A stretch of 64,000 nt of DNA from Candidatus Equimonas faecalis (GTDB taxonomy: Bacteria; Bacteroidota; Bacteroidia; Bacteroidales; Bacteroidaceae): the NCBI GenBank assembly GCA_018066245.1, contig JAGHRT010000006.1, positions 32,695-96,694 of the forward strand. Reading direction: 5' to 3'. The position numbers and the translations under genes are program-made. Of this stretch, positions 8,581-17,967 are shown piece by piece (position 1 is the first letter of the stretch; each line of letters starts with the position of its first letter). A model generated the notes under the pieces. The model had not been told where the DNA came from. It saw only the letters and a list, made by a program, of their open reading frames with translations, and ran no database searches.

Positions 8581-9238
8581 CGTGCGTCGAGTGCGTCGAA
8601 TGCGTCACCTCCCGCCTGTTGTTCTGACGCGATGTGCAATGGGTGCGTGCGTAAATACGAATATGGTGGATGCACGCCATTGTATATTTACACACGCGCG
8701 TAAATGTCAGCCTACCTACGGCAGGCGTATGAACGCACGTCTGTAAACAGGCATTGCGGGCTACGCCCTTATGCCTGCCTACCTTTGTATTATCCCTAAC
8801 GGGATATGCGCTCCCTGCGGTCGCGCTAGCGTGATGCGGCAATGGGTGCGTCATGGCGCGTCATCCTACTGTGTGTGTGCCCCCTACCTACGGCGGCGCT
8901 CCCTACGGTCGCTCTGCCGCAGGGTCGCAGGTGCGACAACCAATACTCTTCACTCTCCTAAATCCGATATCCCTAACGGGATATGCGCTCCCTGCGGTCG
9001 CGCTGGCGTGATGCGGCAACGGGTGCGTCATGGCGCGTCATCCTACTATGTGGGGGCGGCGTACCTACGGCGGCGCTCCCTGCGGTCGCTCTGCCGCAGG
9101 CTATACAACGTAGGGCCTTCAGCCCATTGCTCTGCCGCAGGTGCGTTCTGAATAATGTATAATGTATAGTGTTCCCTCTCCCATTGTTCACTGTTCCCTC
9201 TTTCATTGTTCACTCTCCCACTGTTCTCTGTTCACTCA
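8581..9238. repeat. Dispersed intergenic repeat block
   Basis: A mosaic of the same modules as at 29458-29935 and 34728-35650. It opens with a GTGCGTCGAGTGCGTCGAATG microrepeat, then has CAGGCATTGCGGGCTACGCC, CCTACCTACGGCAGG, two copies of a segment around ATCCCTAACGGGATATGCGC with CGTCATGGCGCGTCATCCTA, the CGGCGGCGCTCCCT(A/G)CGGTCG module and a closing TTCACTGTTC run. No gene is supported. Confidence 0.8.
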
Positions 9239-9320
9239 TCATAGGGAGTAGGAAAAACTACTATAGGGAGTAGTGGAAACTACTGTAGGGGGTAGTGAGC
9301 ACTATCGTAGGGGGTAGGGT
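9239..9320. repeat. Short tandem array with TAGGGnGTAG core
   Basis: Four degenerate units of about 20 bp, each carrying TATAGGGAGTAG or TGTAGGGGGTAG and separated by AAACTACT-like spacers. The core resembles the larger array at 34568-34697. It lies directly upstream of the WecA-like gene. Confidence 0.7.
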
Positions 9321-9412
9321 GGATGATGGGGCGGAGGCCTGCAATTTTCCTTGGGGAAGGCACAATAAAAGGCGGGAGATGCCGTTTTGTGGTAAGAAAC
9401 CTTGAAAGCCTC

Positions 9413-10498
9413 ATGATGACGGAAGCCCTTTGTCTGCTTGTAGCCTTCTTCGCCGCCGCGCTCTTTACGCGGGTGGTGATGCCTTGGCTGCTGCGTCTGT
9501 GCCATAAGTTCAAACTCTACGACCTCCCCTCCGAGCGCAAAGTCCACAAAAGCGGCGTGCCGCGCCTCGGCGGCATCGTGTTCGTGCCGGCCGTGGTTGT
9601 GGGAATGGCTGCCGCCCTGGCTTGCATGGCTCTGCTTTCTGACGACGTGCCTGAAACTATCCGGCTGAGCACGCTGCTCATCGGCGGCGGGGCGGTGGTG
9701 GTGTATTTCATAGGCGTGGTGGATGACATTGTGGGCTGTACGGCGTGGCTGAAGTTCGGCGTGCAGCTGGCTGCCGCCCTTACTTTTCCCGTGTGCCACC
9801 TCTACATTGATTCGCTCTACGGCTTCTGCGGCGTTGGTGAGCTTCCTCTCGTGGTGGCCTATCCGCTGACGGTGTTTGTTACGCTTTTGATAATCAATGC
9901 CGTAAACCTTATTGACGGCATCGACGGCTTGGCCGGTACGCTGGGCTTTGTGGCTCTGGCCACCTATGGCATCCTGTTCAGCCGGCTTGATGTGGTGCTT
10001 TTTGTCCTGCTGGCCGTAAGCCTCTGTGGGGCTTTGAGCGTGTTTCTCCTGTTCAATCTTCTCGGTTCTGCCGAGCGGCACACCAAAACCTTTATGGGCG
10101 ACAGCGGCAGCCTGATGCTGGGTGTAACGCTGAGCTATTTCACCATTAAATATGCCATGGTGGACAGCCATACGCTCCCCTGCCGCCCCGATGGGTTGCT
10201 GATGGCTTATTCCGTACTCCTTGTGCCGTGCTTCGACCTGTGCCGCGTGGCTCTGTGTCGTCTGCGCCGCCACAGGGGCATCTTTGAAGCCGACCGCACG
10301 CACCTCCACCATAAATTCATGGCGGCAGGCTTTTCCATGCACGCCACCCTTGCGGCCATCGTGGCCTTGCAACTGGCTTTCCTGTTGGTGAACATTGCTC
10401 TTTTCCACCTGGGCCTCCGCATGGAGTTCATCGTCCTGCTTGACGTGGCTGCTTTTACGGCGCTGAATGTCAAGCTGCCTGTAAATAAGTACCCCTAG
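9413..10498 (+). CDS. WecA/TagO-type undecaprenyl-phosphate sugar-1-phosphate transferase (MraY family)
   Basis: A 361-residue membrane enzyme of the polyprenyl-phosphate N-acetylhexosamine-1-phosphate transferase family. Such enzymes move a sugar-1-phosphate from a UDP-sugar onto undecaprenyl phosphate, the first step of surface glycan synthesis, on the inner-membrane cytoplasmic face. The frame carries all the signatures: VVDDIVG, NLIDGIDGLAG, FMGDSGS and a C-terminal RTHLHHKF (the HxHH motif of WecA/TagO, unlike MraY). About ten hydrophobic segments are visible. Two adjacent ATGs at 9413 and 9416 begin the first membrane helix; the frame upstream to 9323 reads through the repeat array and is unlikely to be coding. 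It appears monocistronic. The sugar substrate cannot be told. Confidence 0.88.
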   Translation: MMTEALCLLVAFFAAALFTRVVMPWLLRLCHKFKLYDLPSERKVHKSGVPRLGGIVFVPAVVVGMAAALACMALLSDDVPETIRLSTLLIGGGAVVVYFIGVVDDIVGCTAWLKFGVQLAAALTFPVCHLYIDSLYGFCGVGELPLVVAYPLTVFVTLLIINAVNLIDGIDGLAGTLGFVALATYGILFSRLDVVLFVLLAVSLCGALSVFLLFNLLGSAERHTKTFMGDSGSLMLGVTLSYFTIKYAMVDSHTLPCRPDGLLMAYSVLLVPCFDLCRVALCRLRRHRGIFEADRTHLHHKFMAAGFSMHATLAAIVALQLAFLLVNIALFHLGLRMEFIVLLDVAAFTALNVKLPVNKYP

Positions 10499-10725
10499 CC
10501 CCCCTCTAACTCCCCCTTTAAGGGGAGGACTTGTTTCTGCTTTTCTCTCGCTTATTCGGATTCGGCGACGAAGGAGACGCTTATTTTAAGAACTCTGAGC
10601 TTCGCTCCAAGATACTCTCGCTCGGAAATGCTCAAATAAATTTGGCATTCCGCTCGCTTATTCGTACTTTGAGCTTCGCTCCAAGATACTTTCGCTCGGA
10701 AAAGCAAAGAAATCCTGCGGCTTCC
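10499..10725. repeat. Intergenic repeat region with duplicated promoter-proximal motif
   Basis: Begins with CTCCCCCTTTAAGGGGAGGAC, a piece also recognisable near 22750. It then holds two copies of a segment reading GAGCTTCGCTCCAAGATACT (near 10597 and 10671), each followed by CTCGCTTATTC-like sequence. A third CTCGCTTATTCG overlaps the promoter of the next gene. Confidence 0.6.
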
Positions 10726-10756
10726 TTTGCTTTTCTCTCGCTTATTCGTAACTTTG
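10726..10756 (+). promoter_or_regulatory. Promoter of the antiporter-maf-dnaB gene run
   Basis: TTTG, 19 bp, TAACTTTG matches the Bacteroidetes consensus and ends 18 bp before the antiporter start codon. Confidence 0.7.
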
Positions 10757-10774
10757 CAGCGAAAAAGCGGCCTT

Positions 10775-12823
10775 ATGTCTGACCTGTTTCAGTATATACC
10801 TCTCACTAATCCTACGGCGCAGTTCCTGGTCATACTTGTTCTGATACTCGTAGCCCCCGCCGTGTTTGAACGCCTGCGCATCCCCAACATCGTGGGGTTG
10901 ATATTCGCGGGCATACTCGTGGGCCCCTACGGTTTCCACGTGCTGGAGCGCGATGCGTCCTTCGAGTTGTTTGGCAAAGTGGGGCTCTATTACATCATGT
11001 TTGTAGCCGCGCTGGAAATGAACCTCCAGAGCGTGAAGAAGGAAAAGGGCACGGCCATAGGCTTTGGCCTGCTGACCTTCGGCATCCCCATGGCGGTGGG
11101 CCTGCTGGCCAACTGGACGCTACTGGGCTACGGCATCGTGCCTTCGCTCCTCATGGCCGCCATGTATGCCAGCCACACCCTGCTGTCTTACCCCATAGTG
11201 ATGCGCTTCGGGCTGACCCAGCGGCGCAGCGTGTCCATAGCGGTGGGCGGCACCATAGTGGCCGACACGCTCACGCTTCTCGTGCTGGCCGTGGTGGCCG
11301 GTGCCTTCCGCGAGGACGTACACGGCCCCTTCTGGATAGGGCTCCTCCTGCGCGTGGTGTTCATCGGCTTGGCCATCGTACTGGTGTTCCCCCGCATCTG
11401 CCGTTGGTTTTTCCGCCATTTCGACGACGGCGTCATGCAGTACATCTTCGTGCTCGCCCTCCTGTTTCTCGGCGCAGGGCTGATGGAACTCGCCGGCATG
11501 GAGGGATTGCTCGGCGCCTTCCTCGTGGGCATCGTGCTGGGACGTGCCATTCCCGGCTCTTCGCCCCTGATGAACCATATCGAATTTGTGGGCAACGCCC
11601 TGTTCATTCCCTATTTCCTCATAGGCGTGGGCATGATAATCAACCTCGGCGTTCTGCTCAGCCACCCCGCAGGGCTTCTCGTGGCGGTGGGGATGGTGGT
11701 CATAGCCACCTTCGGCAAATGGGCGGCGGCCCGCGCGGCGCAAAGCCTGTTCCACATGGATGCCGCCGACGGCCAGTTGCTCTTCGGCCTTACGGGAGCA
11801 CGCGCCGCCGCCACGCTGGCCATCCTGCTCGTGGGCAGCAGCATCGTGCTGCCCGACGGAAGCCCGCTGTTCGACGAGGCTATCACGGGGGGAGCCATGC
11901 TCCTCATCCTCGTGTCCTGCATGATAAGTCCCATGATTACCGACCGTGCGGCTCGGCGCATACTGCTCACGTCGTCCGACATGGGGCAGGGCGGACAAGC
12001 TGAGAGCCGGCTGCTCGTGGGCCTCTCTACGGAGGAGGAGGCTGCCCCCCTGATGCACGCGGCCCTCATGCTCTCCCTGCCGGGCGATACGCCGATGAGC
12101 CTCGTGAACGTAATGAACGAGGACAGCACCGAACTGCGCCAGTATGCCAGAAAGGTGCTGACCGAAGCCGCAAGCATAGCCGCATCGGCCAACGTGGAGG
12201 TACACACGCAGTACCGCCTGTCCGTGAACCACGTTACAGGCATGACCTACAGCGCACAGGAGCAGGATGCCACCGACATACTCATCGGCCTCCACCGCAA
12301 GCGGCGCATCACCGACGGCTTCTTCGGCCATTTCGCCCCCGACCTCATTGCAGCCACCTCCCAGCAAATCATCCTCTACAGGTCGCTGATTCCCATCAAC
12401 ACGCTCCGCCGCATCCACCTCGTGGTGCCCCGCAAGGCAGAGCATGAGCCGGGCTTCCACCAATGGGCCGACCGCGTGGCTGCCATGGCCGAGAAACTGG
12501 CCATAGGCATGGATATATACAGCGGACACGACACGCTGGAGGCCCTGCGCCTCTACTGGCGCAGAACCCACAGGCAGGTGTATGCCGACTACGTGAACTA
12601 CTCCTCCTTCCAGAACTTCCAGCCAATGGCTGCCGCCACCCGCCAGGACCACATCGTCATCATAGTGGCCGCACGCCCGGGTATGCCCTCGCACGAAGCA
12701 GCTTACCTCTCCCATCTGCCGGAGCAGTTGGAGCGCTACTTCTCCACCCGCTCCCTGATGATAATCTACCCCTCCAGCCACGGCGATGCCGAGAGCCGTC
12801 CCAAGGTGCTGGCCATAAGTTGA
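10775..12823 (+). CDS. CPA2-family cation/proton antiporter with C-terminal cytosolic domain
   Basis: A 682-residue inner-membrane protein of the KefB/NapA-like monovalent cation:proton antiporter family. I start at 10775 because the promoter at 10726-10756 excludes the longer frame from 10727. Residues about 10-390 form some 12 hydrophobic segments, including FERLRIPNIVGLIFAGILVG near the N-terminus and LGAFLVGIVLGRAIPG in the middle. From about residue 410 the protein turns hydrophilic, with two regions resembling universal-stress-protein folds and no RCK/TrkA-N signature. It probably exchanges Na+ or K+ for protons and helps pH or osmotic balance; ion specificity is unknown. It is the first gene of a run ending with dnaB and is 12 bp from maf. 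Confidence 0.85.
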   Translation: MSDLFQYIPLTNPTAQFLVILVLILVAPAVFERLRIPNIVGLIFAGILVGPYGFHVLERDASFELFGKVGLYYIMFVAALEMNLQSVKKEKGTAIGFGLLTFGIPMAVGLLANWTLLGYGIVPSLLMAAMYASHTLLSYPIVMRFGLTQRRSVSIAVGGTIVADTLTLLVLAVVAGAFREDVHGPFWIGLLLRVVFIGLAIVLVFPRICRWFFRHFDDGVMQYIFVLALLFLGAGLMELAGMEGLLGAFLVGIVLGRAIPGSSPLMNHIEFVGNALFIPYFLIGVGMIINLGVLLSHPAGLLVAVGMVVIATFGKWAAARAAQSLFHMDAADGQLLFGLTGARAAATLAILLVGSSIVLPDGSPLFDEAITGGAMLLILVSCMISPMITDRAARRILLTSSDMGQGGQAESRLLVGLSTEEEAAPLMHAALMLSLPGDTPMSLVNVMNEDSTELRQYARKVLTEAASIAASANVEVHTQYRLSVNHVTGMTYSAQEQDATDILIGLHRKRRITDGFFGHFAPDLIAATSQQIILYRSLIPINTLRRIHLVVPRKAEHEPGFHQWADRVAAMAEKLAIGMDIYSGHDTLEALRLYWRRTHRQVYADYVNYSSFQNFQPMAAATRQDHIVIIVAARPGMPSHEAAYLSHLPEQLERYFSTRSLMIIYPSSHGDAESRPKVLAIS

Positions 12824-12835
12824 TGCATTCCATAC

Positions 12836-13456
12836 ATGAAACAACAGAATCCGCCCCATACTTCCACTTCCCCCGTAAAGGAGCCAACGGTAAGCCTCGT
12901 GCTCTGTAGCCAGTCGCCCCGCCGGCGCGAACTCTTGCAGGCCCTCGGTTTCCCCTTCACCGTGCGGACGCTCGCCGGCATCGACGAATCCTACACGCCC
13001 GGCCTCTCGCATCAGGCCACCGCCCTGATGATAGCCTCCAAGAAGGCCGCCGCCTATGCCGCCACGCGGCAGTCGGGCGAAATCCTCATCACAGCCGACA
13101 CCATCGTGTGCATTGACGGAAAGGTGCTGGGCAAGCCCGCCGACGAGGCCGAAGCCTGCGCCATGCTGCACCTGCTCCAGGGGCGCGTCCATGAGGTCGT
13201 GACCGCCGTGTGCCTGATTGCCGACAGCGGCACGGAGCAGTTCGCCGTAACCACGGAGGTGGAGTTTGCCCCACTCTCCGACGGCATCATACGCCACTAC
13301 GTCCGCACCTTCCGCCCCCTCGACAAGGCCGGAGCCTACGGCATTCAGGAATGGATTGGCCATGTGGGAATCCGGCGTATCAATGGCAACTACGACAACG
13401 TGGTCGGCCTCCCCGTACAGGAATTAAGCGAAAGACTATGCAAATATATAAAATAA
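12836..13456 (+). CDS. maf: Maf-like nucleoside triphosphate pyrophosphatase
   Basis: A 206-residue member of the Maf/HAM1 superfamily, which hydrolyses non-canonical or pyrimidine nucleoside triphosphates to monophosphates and is historically linked to septum formation. Signatures are the [16 protein letters not shown] motif, the catalytic-site segment [17 protein letters not shown], and the [10 protein letters not shown] motif near the C-terminus. The first 17 or so residues are an extra polar extension; an internal start is possible but no other ATG fits the conserved first strand better. It follows the antiporter by 12 bp and overlaps the glycosyltransferase start by 19 bp, so translational coupling is likely. 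Confidence 0.9.
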   Translation: MKQQNPPHTSTSPVKEPTVSLVLCSQSPRRRELLQALGFPFTVRTLAGIDESYTPGLSHQATALMIASKKAAAYAATRQSGEILITADTIVCIDGKVLGKPADEAEACAMLHLLQGRVHEVVTAVCLIADSGTEQFAVTTEVEFAPLSDGIIRHYVRTFRPLDKAGAYGIQEWIGHVGIRRINGNYDNVVGLPVQELSERLCKYIK

Positions 13457-14748
13457 GAAGCCTTGCCTCATCAACGGAGGTCAATGCCTTTGTAGAAGCG
13501 GCGCAAGCTGGCGGCGATCCGTTTGTCCTGCTCCACCTCTGCGACAAGGAAGTGGTGGCTGGCTACCGCTGCCAGGAACGCATGGCCCAAGTGGCCGCAG
13601 AGAGCGGAGCCGTCATGGTGTATAGCGACCGCAGCGAAGCCGACGGTACGCCCCATCCCGTCATAGACTATCAGGAAGGGGCTCTGCGCGATGACTTCGA
13701 CTTCGGAGCGCTGTGGCTCCTGCGCACCTCCGCCCTGCAACCCGTGGCCGAGGGCTACCGCTTTGCCGCACTCTATGCGCTCCGCCTCGCCCTCAGTCGC
13801 CAGGGAAATCTGCTGCACTTGCGCGAAAGGCTCTACACCGAAGCCGAAACCGACCTCCGCCGCTCAGGAGAGAGGCAGTTTGACTATGTGAATCCCCGAA
13901 ACCGCGAAGTACAGCTGGAAATGGAACAGGCGTGTACGGCCCACTTGAGGCAACTCGGCGCACTCGTCTGCCCCAAGGCCGACGCAGGGTTGCCCGTGGC
14001 TGATGAGCCGCTCTCAGCCTCCGTCGTCATTCCCGTGTTCAACCGCGAGCGCACCGTCATGGAGGCCGTGGGGAGCGCCCTCAGCCAGGAATGTAGCTTC
14101 CCCTTCAACGTGATTGTCGTAGATAACCACTCCACGGATGCCACCACCTCGCTCCTCGCCGCCTGCGGCGACCCGCGCCTCATCCACCTCATTCCCGAAG
14201 AAACCGACCTCGGCATTGGCGGTTGCTGGGATAAGGCCATACGCTCCGAACGCTGCGGGAAGTATGCCGTGCAGCTTGACTCCGACGACCTCTACTCCTC
14301 CCCGCACACCTTGCAGCGCATCGTCGATGAGATGGAGCAGAAGGGCGCTGCCATGTGCATAGGAGCCTACCGCATGGTCAATTTCCAGTTGGAAACACTT
14401 CCCCCCGGCCTCATCGACCACCGCGAGTGGACCGATGAGAACGGCCCCAACAATGCCCTGCGCATCAACGGCCTCGGCGCCCCCCGCGCCTTCCGCACGG
14501 CTGTGCTCCGACAGATAGGCTTCCCCAACACCTCCTATGGCGAGGACTACGCCCTCGGCCTGCGATTGAGCCGATCCTATCCGCTGGCCCGCATCTACGA
14601 CGAACTCTACCTCTGCCGGCGTTGGGAGGGCAACTCCGACGCTGCCCTCTCGTTGGAGAAGCAAAACGCCAACAACGCCTACAAGGACCAGCTCCGTACC
14701 ATCGAACTCCGCGCCCGTATACGCCTTAATACTGATTCGCCGTGCTGA
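13438..14748 (+). CDS. Family 2 glycosyltransferase with extra N-terminal domain
   Basis: A 436-residue protein whose C-terminal half is a GT-A glycosyltransferase. It has [19 protein letters not shown] at about residue 190, the nucleotide-sugar segment [10 protein letters not shown], and the metal-binding QLDSDDLY motif near residue 280. The N-terminal 180 residues look like a second, degenerate GT-A-like module ([12 protein letters not shown], then [10 protein letters not shown]) seen in Bacteroidetes homologues. I chose the ATG at 13438, inside the end of maf; the frame upstream to 13210 is out-of-frame maf sequence. It overlaps the next gene by 7 bp. No transmembrane segment is seen, so it is probably cytosolic. 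Donor and acceptor are unknown. Confidence 0.85.
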   Translation: MQIYKIRSLASSTEVNAFVEAAQAGGDPFVLLHLCDKEVVAGYRCQERMAQVAAESGAVMVYSDRSEADGTPHPVIDYQEGALRDDFDFGALWLLRTSALQPVAEGYRFAALYALRLALSRQGNLLHLRERLYTEAETDLRRSGERQFDYVNPRNREVQLEMEQACTAHLRQLGALVCPKADAGLPVADEPLSASVVIPVFNRERTVMEAVGSALSQECSFPFNVIVVDNHSTDATTSLLAACGDPRLIHLIPEETDLGIGGCWDKAIRSERCGKYAVQLDSDDLYSSPHTLQRIVDEMEQKGAAMCIGAYRMVNFQLETLPPGLIDHREWTDENGPNNALRINGLGAPRAFRTAVLRQIGFPNTSYGEDYALGLRLSRSYPLARIYDELYLCRRWEGNSDAALSLEKQNANNAYKDQLRTIELRARIRLNTDSPC

Positions 14749-16664
14749 CACCGCTTGACATAGAGGCTCTTTTCGATCGGCAGATGAAGGTGTGGCCAGA
14801 GGCCGCAGAGCGCATCCGCGACCTCGACACGAAAGTGCAACGCCGCGAGGTGGGAGCCTACATCGTACAGTGGAACCCCGCCCGTGCCGTCAGCACGCTG
14901 GCCAAGGTCGATAAGGCCACGCTGGCCAAGCGTCCCTGTTTCCTCTGCCGCGAGAACCGTCCCGACGTGCAGGAGGCACTCGGCATACTCGGCGGACGCT
15001 GGGAAGTGCTCATCAATCCCTTCCCCATACTCCACCGCCACCTCACCATAGTCAGCGCCGAGCACACGCCCCAACGCCTCACGCGCCAAGACTTCGAGGA
15101 TATGTTGGAAATAAGCCGCGCCTTGCCCGACTTCGTGGTGTTCTACAACGGCGCACGCTGCGGAGCCAGTGCCCCCGACCACAAGCACTTGCAAGCCGGC
15201 TTGGCCTCGGCCCTGCCGCCTTTCCCCACACAGACGGCCGATGCGCTTTGGCTCGACATCGAAGCCCTGCCCGTGCCCGCCGGACGCGATGAAGCCGACT
15301 TCAACCTCCTTGTGCTGAACGGCAGGGGAAGGCTCATACCGCGCAGCCGGCACCGCCCCGCGTGCTACCGCGAAGGCACTTGCCTTGTGTCGCCCGGCGC
15401 ACTCGATATGGCCGGCCTTGTCATCACGCCACGGGAGGAGGATTTCCGCAGCCTTACCGCCCCGCAAATCGCCGGCATTCTGGCTGAATGCGGCACGCCC
15501 GAAATAAGTGTCGGCATTATGGAGGCTCCCCGGATTGCCTACGACACCACGCCCGAGGGCTTCACCCTGCACGGCGTAACCATCGGTAAGCAGTTCCACT
15601 GGCAGCGCACTCAGGACCAGACCTTTACAGGCAGGCTCCGCATCGTGAGAAATCCTGAGAGCGGGCTTGATGTGGCCATCAATGACGTGGATGTGGAAAA
15701 CTACCTCCTCTCCGTGATTTCCAGCGAGATGAGCGGCACGTCCAGCCTCGCCCTTCTGAAAGCCCATGCCGTAATCAGTCGCAGCTGGGCCATGCGGAGG
15801 ATTGCGGAGGCCAGCCTCCCGTGCGTGCCGAAGGAGGAGAAAACGTGCGCCGGTCAGGGCTGCGCCCCGCTTGGTCAGGACAACACTTCGCTTGGTCAGG
15901 ACAGCGCCCCGGCCTTCGGCGACGAATTAGGCCATGTCCGCATCTACGACACCGAGGCGCACCGCCTCTTCCACGTCTGCGCCGACGACCATTGCCAGCG
16001 GTACCAAGGCGTGGGCGGAGTGAACGCCGTGGTGGAACAGGCCGTGCGCGAGACACGCGGCGAGGTGCTCTGCGCCCAATCGGGAGAACTGTGCGACACC
16101 CGCTTCTCCAAGTGCTGCGGCGGACGCACCGAACTGTTCTCCACCTGTTGGCAAGACCGCGACTACGACTATCTGCAATCCGTCCGCTGCCCCTACTGCC
16201 AGACGCGCGATGCCCGCCTCCTGCGCCAAGTCCTCAACGGCTACGACCTTGAAACCGCCGACTTCCACACTTGGCAGGTGCGCTACACGCAACAGGAACT
16301 GAGCGACCTCGTCGAGAGCCGCCTCCACCTCCACCTTGGCCTTATCACCGACCTTGTTCCCCTGCGGCTCGGCCCCAGCGGGCGTATAAGCCACCTGCGC
16401 GTGGTGGGCGAGGAGCGCAGCGCGGTGGTGGGCAAGGAATTGGAGATTCGCAGGATGCTCAGTCCCACCCACTTGCTGAGCAGCAATTTCCAAGTGCGGC
16501 GCGAAGGCAGCGGCTTCGTCCTCGACGGGCGCGGCTGGGGGCACGGCGTGGGCCTTTGCCAAATCGGAGCTGCCGTAATGGCTGCCGAGGGGTGCGACTA
16601 CCGCGACATACTCTCCCATTATTATCCCTCTTCACAAATAAAAGCCAACTATGGAAAATCATAA
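14742..16664 (+). CDS. DUF4922 (HIT-like) - SpoIID/LytB domain fusion protein
   Basis: A 640-residue fusion. The N-terminal part (to about 270) is a DUF4922, GalT/HIT-like domain with a CFLC pair at 66-69 and a [13 protein letters not shown] motif (HxH at 147-149), resembling nucleotide phosphorylases. The C-terminal part (about 300-640) is a SpoIID domain with [32 protein letters not shown] and [14 protein letters not shown]. SpoIID proteins act on peptidoglycan as lytic transglycosylases or amidase enhancers. No signal peptide is seen, which is odd for a wall-acting domain. Residues 368-390 include a threefold 7-residue repeat (LGQD-containing) from a 21-bp DNA repeat. It overlaps both neighbours. 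Fusions of this kind are known in Bacteroidetes; the joint function is not. Confidence 0.85.
   Translation: MLTPLDIEALFDRQMKVWPEAAERIRDLDTKVQRREVGAYIVQWNPARAVSTLAKVDKATLAKRPCFLCRENRPDVQEALGILGGRWEVLINPFPILHRHLTIVSAEHTPQRLTRQDFEDMLEISRALPDFVVFYNGARCGASAPDHKHLQAGLASALPPFPTQTADALWLDIEALPVPAGRDEADFNLLVLNGRGRLIPRSRHRPACYREGTCLVSPGALDMAGLVITPREEDFRSLTAPQIAGILAECGTPEISVGIMEAPRIAYDTTPEGFTLHGVTIGKQFHWQRTQDQTFTGRLRIVRNPESGLDVAINDVDVENYLLSVISSEMSGTSSLALLKAHAVISRSWAMRRIAEASLPCVPKEEKTCAGQGCAPLGQDNTSLGQDSAPAFGDELGHVRIYDTEAHRLFHVCADDHCQRYQGVGGVNAVVEQAVRETRGEVLCAQSGELCDTRFSKCCGGRTELFSTCWQDRDYDYLQSVRCPYCQTRDARLLRQVLNGYDLETADFHTWQVRYTQQELSDLVESRLHLHLGLITDLVPLRLGPSGRISHLRVVGEERSAVVGKELEIRRMLSPTHLLSSNFQVRREGSGFVLDGRGWGHGVGLCQIGAAVMAAEGCDYRDILSHYYPSSQIKANYGKS
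15850..15912 (+). repeat. 21-bp in-frame tandem repeat inside the DUF4922-SpoIID gene
   Basis: Three imperfect 21-bp units around GGTCAGG(G/A)C insert about 21 residues between the SpoIID core motifs [10 protein letters not shown] and [11 protein letters not shown] multiple of three keeps the frame open. Confidence 0.7.
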
Positions 16665-17967
16665 GCCCTCCCGTTCCTGGAAGTGGGTGCCTACCCTCTA
16701 CTTCACCGAGGGACTGCCCTACGTCATAGTGATGACAGTCGCCGTGGTGATGTACAAGCGCCTCGGCCTCAGCAACACCGACATCGCCCTCTACACCTCG
16801 TGGCTCTATCTGCCGTGGGTCATCAAGCCCTTCTGGAGCCCCGTCGTCGATTTGCTGCGCACGAAGCGCTGGTGGATAGTGGCCATGCAGCTCCTCGTGG
16901 GAGCATCCATGGCCGGCGTGGCCCTTTCGTTGCAAGTGCCCCAGTCCGTGCAATGGTCGCTCTGCTTCTTCTGGCTGATGGCCTTCAGCAGCGCCACACA
17001 CGACATAGCCGCCGACGGCTTCTATATGCTTGCCCTCGACCAGCACGACCAAGCTTTCAACGTGGGCATACGTTCCACGTTCTATCGCATTGCCACCATT
17101 ATGGGGCAGGGGCTTCTGGTGATGGGGGCGGGACTTCTGGAAGTCTATACCCGCAGCCCGCGCACGGCATGGAGCCTCACCATGCTCACGGCCGCCGTGG
17201 CGCTCCTCCTCCTGTGTGCCTACCACCGCGCAGTCCTGCCGCGGCCCGAAACGTCCGACAGGGAAGTCCGCCTCGGCAGCGTGTGGAGCGATTTCGCCGA
17301 TGTGTTCACCGATTTCTTCCAGAAGCCGCAGATAGGCGTTGCCCTCATATTCCTGCTCATCTATCGCCTTCCCGAAGCCCTCCTCGTGAAGGTAACGCCC
17401 CTCTTCCTGCTCGACGGCATGGCCCAGGGCGGCATGGGCCTCAGCACCAGTGAACTCGGATTCGTGCAGGGCACGATAGGCGTGATAGGCCTCATCCTGG
17501 GCGGCATTCTGGGCGGCATGGCCGTGGCCCGCCACGGCTTCCAGCGCTGGCTTCTCCCCATGGTGCTGGCCATGAGCCTGCCCAATCTGCTCTACGTCGC
17601 CCTGGCCTATTTCCAGCCCACCGCCCTCAGCCTTCCCCTCGTGGGATGGAGCATGGGCAAGACAGGCATCGTGGCCGTATCCTATTTCATCGAACAGTTC
17701 GGCTACGGCTTCGGCTTCACGGCCTACATGCTCTTCATGCTCTACTTCTCGCAAGGCCATTCCCAGACGGCACACTACGCCTTCTGCACCGGCTTCATGG
17801 CTCTCGGCATGATGCTGCCCGGCATGGCGGCCGGCTGGCTACAGGAAACGCTTGGCTACTATCAGTTCTTCGTGGCCGTGATGGCACTCGTACTGCTCAC
17901 CTTCATTGCCGCCTCAATTATTAACGTAGATCCACAATTCGGAAAAAAAGATGCCCCAGAAAACTAA
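16651..17967 (+). CDS. AmpG-like major facilitator permease
   Basis: A 438-residue MFS protein with about 12 membrane segments, resembling AmpG, the inner-membrane permease that imports muropeptides for cell-wall recycling. The opening YFTEGLPYVIVMTVAVVMYK and the following LYLPWVIKPFWSPVVDLL are the AmpG-type TM1 and loop 2-3 signatures; a conserved AFSSATHDIAADGFYM segment follows. It overlaps the SpoIID-fusion stop by 14 bp and the dnaB start by 17 bp, so it is translated as part of the run. Proximity to a peptidoglycan-acting SpoIID domain supports a wall-recycling role, but the substrate is inferred. Confidence 0.85.
   Translation: MENHKPSRSWKWVPTLYFTEGLPYVIVMTVAVVMYKRLGLSNTDIALYTSWLYLPWVIKPFWSPVVDLLRTKRWWIVAMQLLVGASMAGVALSLQVPQSVQWSLCFFWLMAFSSATHDIAADGFYMLALDQHDQAFNVGIRSTFYRIATIMGQGLLVMGAGLLEVYTRSPRTAWSLTMLTAAVALLLLCAYHRAVLPRPETSDREVRLGSVWSDFADVFTDFFQKPQIGVALIFLLIYRLPEALLVKVTPLFLLDGMAQGGMGLSTSELGFVQGTIGVIGLILGGILGGMAVARHGFQRWLLPMVLAMSLPNLLYVALAYFQPTALSLPLVGWSMGKTGIVAVSYFIEQFGYGFGFTAYMLFMLYFSQGHSQTAHYAFCTGFMALGMMLPGMAAGWLQETLGYYQFFVAVMALVLLTFIAASIINVDPQFGKKDAPEN

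Noticed and set aside
11120..13363. Open frame of 747 codons on the minus strand
   Set aside because: Antisense to the antiporter and maf genes; the His/Glu/Gly-rich translation is typical of a shadow frame.
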